DNA of 64,000 nucleotides from Qipengyuania sp. (GTDB lineage: Bacteria; Pseudomonadota; Alphaproteobacteria; Sphingomonadales; Sphingomonadaceae): NCBI GenBank assembly GCA_019745075.1, contig JAIETR010000002.1, forward strand, positions 1-64,000, given 5' to 3'. The notes under the pieces are model-generated. The model saw only the letters and a list, made by a program, of their open reading frames with translations, was not told the origin of the DNA and ran no database searches. Position numbers and translations under genes: made by a program. Within the stretch, counting starts at the first letter, position 1; each line of letters begins with the position of its first letter. Of this stretch, positions 57,484-64,000 are shown piece after piece.

Positions 57484-58908
57484 TCAGTGGGTGAGGGAGC
57501 GGGTCTGGACCCCGCGCGACCAGTCGAGCGAGGCAGCCATGCCCGGCGACATCGAGGCGGCGAGGACGTTCTCGATGAACGCCGTCTTCTCGATGATCTG
57601 CATGATGGCATTGACCTTGAGGTGCGTGTTGGTTTGGCGGTCGGCGAGGGCCTGGCGCACCACGTTCACCTGGTTCTGCCACATCGCGATCTTGGCTTCG
57701 TCCGCGCCGATGAAGCTCGACATCGAACGGCCCGCTTCGCTGACGATCCGGTCGAGGACCGCGAACAGGAGGTCGACGCTGGCTATCTCGGCCAGTGTCT
57801 CGCGATCGTCGATCAGCATTCCGCGCCCGTAGGCGGCTTGGACGGTGAGGATCTTGTAGAGCGGCACCGAGGCGACTTGCAGCAGCTCCTTCTGCGCCTC
57901 GGTGATTGCCGTGTCATCGCGGATCGCCTGCACCATGCCGGCAATCAGCGCGACGACACGCGGGCGCAGCGCCTTGGATGCGGGAACGCTCAGTGTCTTG
58001 AACGTGGGGTTGAGGCACTGATCGGCCTCGTCGCAGTCGAAGACCTTCACGCTACTACCGGGGGTGCCATCGAGCAGCGCGGTCACCAACGTCGAAGACG
58101 CATCGCCCGCGAATGGCACGAACTTGCCCGCCTGTTCGTCCTTGGGCGGCACGTAGATGATCGTGCCGATCAGTGTCATGGAATATTCGGCGAGCTCACG
58201 GTCGAACGTGCCGTTCGGCGAGAAGAAGGCCGACTTCTTGAGGATGGTCCAGGTGTAGTTGCGCGGCACCGCGGGGTTGACGTCGGCGTATTCGCCGTCG
58301 CCTTGGGCAGTGGTGCTGGCCCGCTGGCCTTTGGTGCCACAGCCATGCTTGGCCGCGGCATAATCGGTGAAGATGCCTTCCGAGTTGCCGATCGCCTCGC
58401 AGATCGCCTTGTCGGCGAGGTCGCCTTTCGGCCAGATGCCACCGACCAGTCCCTGCGCCAGCTCGCAGCTGTTGATGTTGAGATTGTTCATGAGCTGAGC
58501 CTTCTGGCTGAACTCCTGCATGATCTTCGAGCATTCCGGGCAGACGGTGTCGATCGCCAGGCTGAAGGCGAATCCCACCGCATTGTTGGCGACTGCCTTG
58601 AGCATCGCGACGAGCTCGCTCGCATTGATGAAGCTGAAGGAGCCGGCGAAGATATCGATGCCCCCGCAGCCCGCGCGCGCCCGCGGCAGCTGCAGGTTGG
58701 CGATATTGGAGGTCTTCTGCGGAAAGCGCGTCCAGACGTTGCCGAGGCTGTAGTAGCCGGCCGACTGCCCTTCGAAAGCCGTGGGCCCGTTGACGTTGGA
58801 GGCGCCCCCCACGTCTTTCAAGAACGCATCCATCGAGCTGCCGACGCCCGCCTGCGCGGACGCCACGGGGAGGGTGATCGCCAGCAGCGCAGCGACCATG
58901 CGCTTCAT
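57484..58908 (-). CDS. traH: F-type pilus assembly protein TraH
   Basis: A 474-aa secreted protein. The signal peptide is MKRMVAALLAITLPVASAQA. The body carries the TraH pattern AGCGGIDIFAGSFSFINASE and LVAMLKAVANNAVGFAFSLA, followed by a CPECSKIMQEF Cys pair. The C-terminus is coiled-coil-like. F TraH is a periplasmic/outer-membrane-associated protein needed for pilus extension and retraction and interacts with TraF. ATG 58908 lies 1 bp before the traF stop. It is 20 bp upstream of traG. Confidence 0.94.
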   Translation of the reverse strand: MKRMVAALLAITLPVASAQAGVGSSMDAFLKDVGGASNVNGPTAFEGQSAGYYSLGNVWTRFPQKTSNIANLQLPRARAGCGGIDIFAGSFSFINASELVAMLKAVANNAVGFAFSLAIDTVCPECSKIMQEFSQKAQLMNNLNINSCELAQGLVGGIWPKGDLADKAICEAIGNSEGIFTDYAAAKHGCGTKGQRASTTAQGDGEYADVNPAVPRNYTWTILKKSAFFSPNGTFDRELAEYSMTLIGTIIYVPPKDEQAGKFVPFAGDASSTLVTALLDGTPGSSVKVFDCDEADQCLNPTFKTLSVPASKALRPRVVALIAGMVQAIRDDTAITEAQKELLQVASVPLYKILTVQAAYGRGMLIDDRETLAEIASVDLLFAVLDRIVSEAGRSMSSFIGADEAKIAMWQNQVNVVRQALADRQTNTHLKVNAIMQIIEKTAFIENVLAASMSPGMAASLDWSRGVQTRSLTH

Positions 58909-58909
58909 T

Positions 58910-59746
58910 CTAATAGTCACGTCCGGCTTCCTTCGATGTGAGGAGGTAGATGCGGTCCTGGAGCTCATCGGCCGACATCACGCCGTAGCCGATGGGAATG
59001 GCCCGGCGCGTCACCGCGTCCCAGAGCACGACCGCCGGAGTTACCTTCGGCTCGAGGCCCATGCGCGTGCGCTGGTTGGTCTCGACGGTGTAGTTGGGGA
59101 AGTGGCGCGAAGGACCGCCGTCGGTGGAGATCGCGCGCACCGCGATATGCCACGTCGATGCGACGCTTTGAACGATCGGCGACATGACCTCGCATGCGCC
59201 GCAACTCTGGGCGAAGAAATAGAACAGCCCGTAGCGCTCGGACAGCTGCGCCATCGCCGCGTTGCGGTCCGCATTGCGAGCGTCTTGCCACTGCCGCTTG
59301 CCGAGCGTCGAGACGGGCCGCTGCAGCGTATAGTCGAGCTCGGGATCCTGCCAGATCGCCCGCTGCCAGACATCGCTGAACAGCGAGGCGCGATCGAGCT
59401 GCTCGCGCTGGAACCGGATATAGGCCGTGACGTTGGCCGGCGTCGGCTCGAGGATCGCCTTCGCCTTCAACTCTCGCAGCTCCGCGGTGATTGCATCAAG
59501 CTGGCTCGTCGCGCTCGCCGGCGGCGGGGCAGGGGGGTGGGGCTGCTCGACCGGCCTCGGCCTGGCGCAATAGAACCAGTAGCCGAGCCGGCGTTCCGCG
59601 CAGTAGAAGCTGTCCTGACCGTCATCGGTCGCGACGAGCGGCGGCTCCTGCGCGTGCGCCGGAGTAGCGAACAGGGGCGGGACGGTGGTCAGGGCGAAGC
59701 ATCCGGCCAGGAGCCGCCGGGCGGCCTTATTGGCGTGCGCGGGCAT
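58910..59746 (-). CDS. traF: F-type conjugal protein TraF (thioredoxin-like)
   Basis: A 278-aa exported protein. The signal peptide ends near ATPAHAQEP. The body includes a proline-rich linker, then a helical region. The C-terminal thioredoxin-like domain has YGLFYFFAQSCGACEVMSPI, so this homologue retains a CxxC redox pair (F TraF lacks it). It helps fold pilus assembly components with TraH in the periplasm. The start overlaps the traN stop by about 20 bp. Confidence 0.93.
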   Translation of the reverse strand: MPAHANKAARRLLAGCFALTTVPPLFATPAHAQEPPLVATDDGQDSFYCAERRLGYWFYCARPRPVEQPHPPAPPPASATSQLDAITAELRELKAKAILEPTPANVTAYIRFQREQLDRASLFSDVWQRAIWQDPELDYTLQRPVSTLGKRQWQDARNADRNAAMAQLSERYGLFYFFAQSCGACEVMSPIVQSVASTWHIAVRAISTDGGPSRHFPNYTVETNQRTRMGLEPKVTPAVVLWDAVTRRAIPIGYGVMSADELQDRIYLLTSKEAGRDY

Positions 59747-61451
59747 AATAGTCCTCGATTTTCTGCTGGATTTCGCTGGCCGCCTGCAGCTCGTCGGGCA
59801 GGCGGGCGGTATCGGTGAACTCGGCGTAGACTTCGCTGAAGTCCATCTTGGAGAGATCGAGCCGCGCGAACTCCTCGATCGTGAAGCCGAGGCACTGTTC
59901 GATCTTCGGCTTGCCCCACGGCTTGTTCAGCTGCCGGCGGCCCTGCTCTTGCAGAATCCGCGAGAGCTTGGATTCAAAACAGCAATAGACCTTCTTCTTC
60001 GTCAGGCAGACGCCGAGGAAGCTGTCCGAGCAATAGCTGCCGACATAGGCGCACAGACCCTGCGCATCGCGCTGGTGAAGCAGCATCTCCTCGCGGCTGC
60101 AGCCTAGCGCCACGAGCAGCTGGATCCCCGGAATGAGCGGAAAACCCTTGCCTCTGCAGCAGTTGAGCGCGCCGAACACCTTCGAAGAGCACGTGTTGCG
60201 CGTGCCCCGGAACAGCGTGAGCGTGTCGGAATCGAACTCGCGCCTCGCCTGGTTCATCGCGTTTAGCGCGACGACCGCATCCTTGAACTCGTCATTGGCC
60301 TCGCGCTCGATCGTCTCGCACGAGCCGTCGATGCAGTAGACATCACCATCGCAGATGAACTGGTTGGTGCTGGCCGGCTGATCGGGCACCGGGCAGTCGT
60401 AGACCCGTTCCCAGGTCCGGCAGGGCTCGTCGGTCAGGCAATCCTCGCGCACGAGCGTGCAGCCCGACGTGCTTTCCAGCGTCTGGCAATCCTGCGCTTC
60501 GGTGAACTGCGTGCAGGTGTAGCTGCGCGACCAGGCCCAGCAAGGCTGGGTGACCGCCACGCCATTGATGACACGCGTGACGGGATCGCTGTCGGTGCAG
60601 GTTTCGGCGTCCTGTTGGCAGGTGCTGTCGGCGGCAAGGCTCGCGCATGCACTCTCGTCGCGCCTTGTGCTGATGACGTTCCGCGATCTGGTCGAGACGA
60701 TTTCAAAGCCGGGTACAGGGGCGCTGCACCAATATTCGAGCACTGGTTCGCCGGGTTCGCTGCACCAAGGCCGTCCATTGGGGTCTCGCGACCATTGCAG
60801 GCAGCGACCGGGACGCATGCCTGCCTGGGCGCATCCGGCGGCGTCGAGAGGTTCGCAGGTGAACTCACCGCCAAAGCCACCATACGAACAAAGATGTAGA
60901 TAATCGGCACCTGCAGTCACCGCTGCCACAAGCGCGATGGCGCAGGTTCGCGTCTCCTGGCTGGCGGTGTAGCCGGTGTTGCAGGTCGCCATGTAGCGGC
61001 CGGCGCTGGCCGTGCCCCGGGGCAGCGGCACGCAGCGGCCCTGCGACCCGCCGACCGCCATGCCGCTGGTATAGGACAATGGGTCCTGGCTGATGGTTCG
61101 GCTGCGCGCGATCACCGCGTCGAGATCCTGCGGCGCGAACTTGGCGCGCCGGTCCATCGACTCCCGCATGGTCCGGTAGCCGGTATTGGACGTCGCCCGG
61201 CTCGCGGCGTCCCGGCTCATGCGGTCGGGATCGTCGAAATAGTCCGACTGGCTCGGGCTCCCGTTGAAATTGGGAACCCGGTTCGCGTCGGGCCGAACCG
61301 TTGCCGCGTCCTGCGCGTCGGCGGCCTTTTCGCGGCCGAACGCCTTGCCGTCGGCTTTGGCGGCCTCGGTCGTGCTCTGGGCATGGACGCCGCCGCCGAG
61401 TACCAGGCAGGCCCAGGCAAGGGACAAGGGGACTAGCAGAAGGCGTTTCAT
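59727..61451 (-). CDS. traN: F-type mating-pair stabilisation protein TraN
   Basis: A 574-aa cysteine-rich outer-membrane protein. The signal peptide ends VHAQSTTEA. Numerous cysteines run from about 165 to 400, in repeat-like runs such as CAQAGMRPGRCLQWS and CQQDAETCTDSDP. The C-terminal CCRGKGFPLIPGIQLLVALG and CSREEMLLHQRDAQGLC segments are characteristic of TraN. It contacts recipient outer-membrane proteins to stabilise mating pairs and so sets recipient range. ATG 61451 overlaps the trbC stop by 4 bp. Confidence 0.94.
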   Translation of the reverse strand: MKRLLLVPLSLAWACLVLGGGVHAQSTTEAAKADGKAFGREKAADAQDAATVRPDANRVPNFNGSPSQSDYFDDPDRMSRDAASRATSNTGYRTMRESMDRRAKFAPQDLDAVIARSRTISQDPLSYTSGMAVGGSQGRCVPLPRGTASAGRYMATCNTGYTASQETRTCAIALVAAVTAGADYLHLCSYGGFGGEFTCEPLDAAGCAQAGMRPGRCLQWSRDPNGRPWCSEPGEPVLEYWCSAPVPGFEIVSTRSRNVISTRRDESACASLAADSTCQQDAETCTDSDPVTRVINGVAVTQPCWAWSRSYTCTQFTEAQDCQTLESTSGCTLVREDCLTDEPCRTWERVYDCPVPDQPASTNQFICDGDVYCIDGSCETIEREANDEFKDAVVALNAMNQARREFDSDTLTLFRGTRNTCSSKVFGALNCCRGKGFPLIPGIQLLVALGCSREEMLLHQRDAQGLCAYVGSYCSDSFLGVCLTKKKVYCCFESKLSRILQEQGRRQLNKPWGKPKIEQCLGFTIEEFARLDLSKMDFSEVYAEFTDTARLPDELQAASEIQQKIEDYYARARQ

Positions 61452-62212
61452 TGAACCGGCCTTTCAAGTCGGGCGAGGTGCTGGGCGGCGAGGAGCGCAC
61501 CGGGACCACCCCCGCGCGCAAAGGTCTCAAGCGCGTGCGCGGCGCTCACATTACCCGTCATGCGGTCGTGCGGCGGAACCTGCGTCGTGCAGTCAAAGCC
61601 GTCGCACAGGTCGAAGTCGCTGCTGGCGACGACATAGGTCGGTACCACCTCGATCCCGAACGCGCGGAACAGCCGCGGATCGATCCCCACGCTCGCCAGA
61701 TCCTCGCCCGGCCGCGCGACTTTCGACAGCGCGGCCGTCAGCACTTTCGCGCTGTTCTGCGGCAGGCCGCGCAGAACGATCACACCGCCCGCCCGGGTGA
61801 CGTCGCCGATCATCGCGCGCAGCGCAGCCGGCGGCATCGACAGCGAAGCAAAGGCGATGAAGCGCGGGGCCTCGCCCATGCTTTCGCTCGCCATCATGCC
61901 CGCATCGGCGACCATCCTGTCGAAATCGAAGGGTTGCGCCGGATCGGGCCTCGCGCTCCTTCCGGCCTGGCCGGCGAAGCGGCGGCCGTGGGCCTGGGCG
62001 TCGGCAGCGCTGGTCCGCGCCTGCTCGGCCACTTGCTCGGCCCGGGCACGCGCTCTGGCCGCAAGCGCGTCGGCTTCGCCGGCCTGTTCGGCGGCCCGCG
62101 CGCGGATCGCCTCGAGGTCGAGGTCTTGCTCGGCGGTCTGGGCCGCGGCGCCGGCGAAGGCGGCAGCGCCCGCGAGCGCGGCGATGGCGAGGAGATGGGG
62201 GAGCGTCTTCAT
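61448..62212 (-). CDS. trbC: F-type pilus assembly protein TrbC
   Basis: A 254-aa exported protein. The signal peptide is MKTLPHLLAIAALAGAAAFA. An Ala/Glu/Arg-rich coiled coil lies at about 28-85. The type-F TrbC domain (about 110-225) follows with PRFIAFASLSMPPAALRAMI, GGVIVLRGLPQNSAKVLTAA and GIEVVPTYVVAS, a thioredoxin-like fold. It is required in the periplasm for pilus assembly. Overlaps of 4 bp with both traU and traN show tight translational coupling. Confidence 0.93.
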   Translation of the reverse strand: MKTLPHLLAIAALAGAAAFAGAAAQTAEQDLDLEAIRARAAEQAGEADALAARARARAEQVAEQARTSAADAQAHGRRFAGQAGRSARPDPAQPFDFDRMVADAGMMASESMGEAPRFIAFASLSMPPAALRAMIGDVTRAGGVIVLRGLPQNSAKVLTAALSKVARPGEDLASVGIDPRLFRAFGIEVVPTYVVASSDFDLCDGFDCTTQVPPHDRMTGNVSAAHALETFARGGGPGALLAAQHLARLERPVQ

Positions 62213-63237
62213 AGCGCGCAGCAGTTCCGTTTGCGCCAGACCAGATAGCCCATGTCCTCGCCGATGGCGGGATAGACCTGGCCTGCCGACATGAAGGTGG
62301 TGGAGGCGCCGATGGGCGCGCAGGCGTAGCGTCCCTTCGTCTGCGGATTGGGGTTGGTGGCCTGGAAGCGGTATTGCTGCTTGCGCATCACCGGCATCAG
62401 ATACTTGCCGCACAGCCCCCTGCTGCCCATCGTGCCCCAGGCGACGAGCTCGCGATGGAGCTTGTAGGAGAAGCGGGCGAGCGCGAGGCGTGAGGCCTGG
62501 ACATGGCCGATCGTCGCCGAGACGTTTCCGTTCAGCGGATACATCGTTCCCTGGCAGCCGGCGCACCAGAACAGCTCGTCCGTCGGCAGCTTCGCCGTCG
62601 CGGCTACGCAATCGGCGGCGCAGGCAGCGAGCGCGAGCGGATTGGCGAACAGCACCGCCTCCGGATTGATGATCGCGGTGAGCTCGCTGTCCTGCCAGAG
62701 CGGATCGATCTCGGTGATGTAGAGGATGTCGACCGAGCCGGATTCGAGGCACAGGAAGTCGGCGACGAGCTCCATCCAGTAGATCAGCGGATAGGCGTAC
62801 CAGTGGACGTGCCACTGCGAATTGTACTGCGTCGCACCGCCGACGGCGGATGGCCCGGCCATCGTCTTGAAACCGATGTCGAAGCCGGGGTCGAGCTTCA
62901 TCCCGCCGAGATTGACGAAGCACCACGGCTTCATGCTCACATCGGCAAGCCGCACCGGCTCCCAGAACCCCATCGCGATGCCGGGCCTCAGGCCGCACAG
63001 GCACACCGGCGAGTCTGGGTTGTCGGTGTCGGGCCGGCTCGACGGCCAGATCTTCAGGGCCCCGACCGAGATCGGGAACAGGCACGACCAGCAGATGTCG
63101 GTGATCGGGTTGACGAACTTGCCGGTGCAGCGCCCGGGTCCGGCCGCGGCCTGGGCTGGCGTGCTCGCCGCCACGCTCAGGCTGACGAGGAGCATCGTCC
63201 CGCAAATCCATGATAGCAGGTGCTTTCTCTTGCTCAT
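62209..63237 (-). CDS. traU: F-type conjugal protein TraU
   Basis: A 342-aa exported protein. The signal peptide ends near TPAQAAAGP. The mature protein starts with the TraU signature CTGKFVNPITDICWSCLFPI. It continues CLCGLRPGIAMGFWEPVRLA and CFVNLGGMKLDPGFDIGFKT. Many conserved cysteines suggest disulfides. F TraU is periplasmic and acts mainly in DNA transfer. It is coupled by 4-bp overlaps to traW upstream and trbC downstream. Confidence 0.95.
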   Translation of the reverse strand: MSKRKHLLSWICGTMLLVSLSVAASTPAQAAAGPGRCTGKFVNPITDICWSCLFPISVGALKIWPSSRPDTDNPDSPVCLCGLRPGIAMGFWEPVRLADVSMKPWCFVNLGGMKLDPGFDIGFKTMAGPSAVGGATQYNSQWHVHWYAYPLIYWMELVADFLCLESGSVDILYITEIDPLWQDSELTAIINPEAVLFANPLALAACAADCVAATAKLPTDELFWCAGCQGTMYPLNGNVSATIGHVQASRLALARFSYKLHRELVAWGTMGSRGLCGKYLMPVMRKQQYRFQATNPNPQTKGRYACAPIGASTTFMSAGQVYPAIGEDMGYLVWRKRNCCAL

Positions 63238-63881
63238 GATGGTGCGCGCTCCTTGCGCTCGATCGCCTGTTCGGTGACGACGAGGACGCGGCCCTGCTGC
63301 TCGACGGTCGCGGGGACAGCGCGGATGCCGAAGTGTTTCACAAGGCTGCCGCCCTGGTCGAAATAGAAGCGTCGCTGGCGGGTCTTCATCAGCTCGAGGG
63401 GCGCGCCGCGCACGAGGATCAGCTTGGCACGGGTTGGGCCGAAGCGGCGCGCCGCCCAGGCAAGCTGCGCCGGATCGTCTCCGTCGAGGAAGACGAGCGG
63501 CACCCGCAGCGGGACAGTGTCGAGCGGATTGACGCGCGTCCCCGCGGCAATGATGACCCGGCCCTTGTCGTCGGCAATGTTGCGCTCGACCGTAATGGTC
63601 GGATCGAAGCGCCAGCTGCGCGTCGCCGAGGCGGAACCAACACCGGACACGGGCTCCGGCCGGTTGACCCGCGTGATGGTGCGGCGCTTCAGCTCCTCGT
63701 TGAGCCGCGCCGTCTCGCCGGTTTTCTCCAGATGGGTCAGGCGGGCGCGGATCTGCGCGAGGATGTCGGGCTCGACGATCGGCCAGACAGCGCCCTGCTG
63801 ACCGTAATCGCGGGCGAACGCCGGCGCTGCCGCGCCCAGGCAGGCGACAAGGAGCGCGATCATTGCGGGCAAGAGCTTCAC
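63234..63881 (-). CDS. traW: F-type pilus assembly protein TraW
   Basis: A 215-aa exported protein starting at GTG 63881, whose GTGA overlaps the upstream stop. The signal peptide (residues 1-23) ends APAFARDYG. Family segments are WPIVEPDILAQIRARLTHLE near the N-terminus, then VIIAAGTRVNPLDTVPLRVP, LILVRGAPLELM, RRFYFDQGGSLVKHFGIRAV and PATVEQQGRVL. It works with TrbC in the periplasm for pilus formation. An internal ATG at 63863 would cut into the signal peptide, and GGGGAGG stands before the GTG. Confidence 0.93.
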   Translation of the reverse strand: MKLLPAMIALLVACLGAAAPAFARDYGQQGAVWPIVEPDILAQIRARLTHLEKTGETARLNEELKRRTITRVNRPEPVSGVGSASATRSWRFDPTITVERNIADDKGRVIIAAGTRVNPLDTVPLRVPLVFLDGDDPAQLAWAARRFGPTRAKLILVRGAPLELMKTRQRRFYFDQGGSLVKHFGIRAVPATVEQQGRVLVVTEQAIERKERAPS

Positions 63882-64000
63882 AGGATCGGCCTCCCCACGC
63901 CAAGGATACGGGGAGCGCAGATCCATCCGATCGCCGCATAGCGGCTGTCGAAGCCGTCCTTGTGCGCGGTGGTGACGAAGTAGCAGCCGGCCGGAACCTG
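63878..64000 (-). CDS. S26-family signal peptidase, C-terminal end (partial)
   Basis: The last 40 codons of a gene entering from beyond the window edge. They read QVPAGCYFVTTAHKDGFDSR, then YAAIGWICAPRILGVGRP. The VPxGCYFV...DGFDSRY pattern is that of conjugative S26 (TraF/LepB-like) peptidases, which mature pilin or other exported T4SS proteins. The catalytic Ser and Lys lie outside the window. Its stop overlaps the traW start by 4 bp, so it belongs to the same operon. Confidence 0.8.
   Translation of the reverse strand, partial: QVPAGCYFVTTAHKDGFDSRYAAIGWICAPRILGVGRPIL

Noticed and set aside
54761-57682. TraG with a 73-residue longer N-terminus
   Set aside because: The extra residues come from within traH and are not protein-like. 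ATG 57463 matches the usual TraG start.
62209-63939. 576-aa extension of TraU on the minus strand
   Set aside because: The upstream half overlaps traW. ATG 63237 gives a normal signal peptide and a 4-bp overlap with the traW stop.

Overview
The window looks like part of a Sphingomonadales (Sphingomonas/Novosphingobium/Sphingobium-like) alphaproteobacterial genome. The evidence is GC-rich coding sequence, large TonB-dependent receptors, several sphingomonad-type small domains of unknown function, and an F-type conjugation apparatus of the kind seen in that order. Most of it appears to be one integrative and conjugative element (ICE). A complete elongator tRNA-Met sits at 21-97, and a tyrosine integrase of the P4/tRNA-targeting type follows at once. 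The conjugation genes occupy the right half and run off the window edge, so the far attachment site is not visible.

Layout. (1) 1-8.9 kb: tRNA-Met, integrase, lytic transglycosylase with a DUF5818-type protein, a CHC2/TOPRIM primase-like protein, a giant methyltransferase-like/strawberry-notch helicase-like protein, and an Xre/RES toxin-antitoxin pair. (2) 9.1-21.0 kb: an alginate-utilisation locus, all on the minus strand. It holds a GntR regulator, PL6 and PL17 alginate lyases, a KdgF-like cupin, an MFS transporter, an SDR reductase, KDG kinase and a TonB receptor. (3) 21.3-32.0 kb: a broken HTH gene, copCD, a polar amino-acid ABC transporter in one operon with a PLP C-S lyase, a LysR regulator and a second TonB receptor. 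(4) 32.4-33.8 kb: an IS110-family insertion. (5) 33.9-41.4 kb: element maintenance genes (ParB-like, ArdC-like, SLOG/DUF2493, SSB and small proteins), several with unusual GC-rich structured leaders. (6) 41.4-47.5 kb: a probable oriT region, an RHH accessory protein, the TraD coupling protein and a MobF relaxase. (7) 47.5-54.7 kb: a regulatory and defence-like island with an S24 repressor and perfect palindromic operator, a ubiquitin-like/E1-like operon, an RHH-GNAT pair divergent from it, and an XRE-ImmA pair. (8) 54.8-64.0 kb: the F-type T4SS block traG-H-F-N-trbC-traU-W and the end of an S26 peptidase, on the minus strand with overlapping stop/start codons.

How it works together. The integrase and relaxase/T4SS would move the element. 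SSB, ArdC, the primase-like protein and ParB would help establish it, and the toxin-antitoxin pairs would keep it. The cargo gives the host alginate depolymerisation and import, conversion of unsaturated uronate to KDG-6-phosphate, copper handling and sulfur-amino-acid scavenging. The most intriguing part is the 49.5-52.8 kb segment. There a bacterial ubiquitin-like protein, an E1-like ThiF protein and a Cys-rich DUF6527-type protein are transcribed divergently from an RHH-GNAT pair. The intergenic region carries two well-formed promoters and a symmetric operator lying over the promoter of the ubiquitin-like operon.
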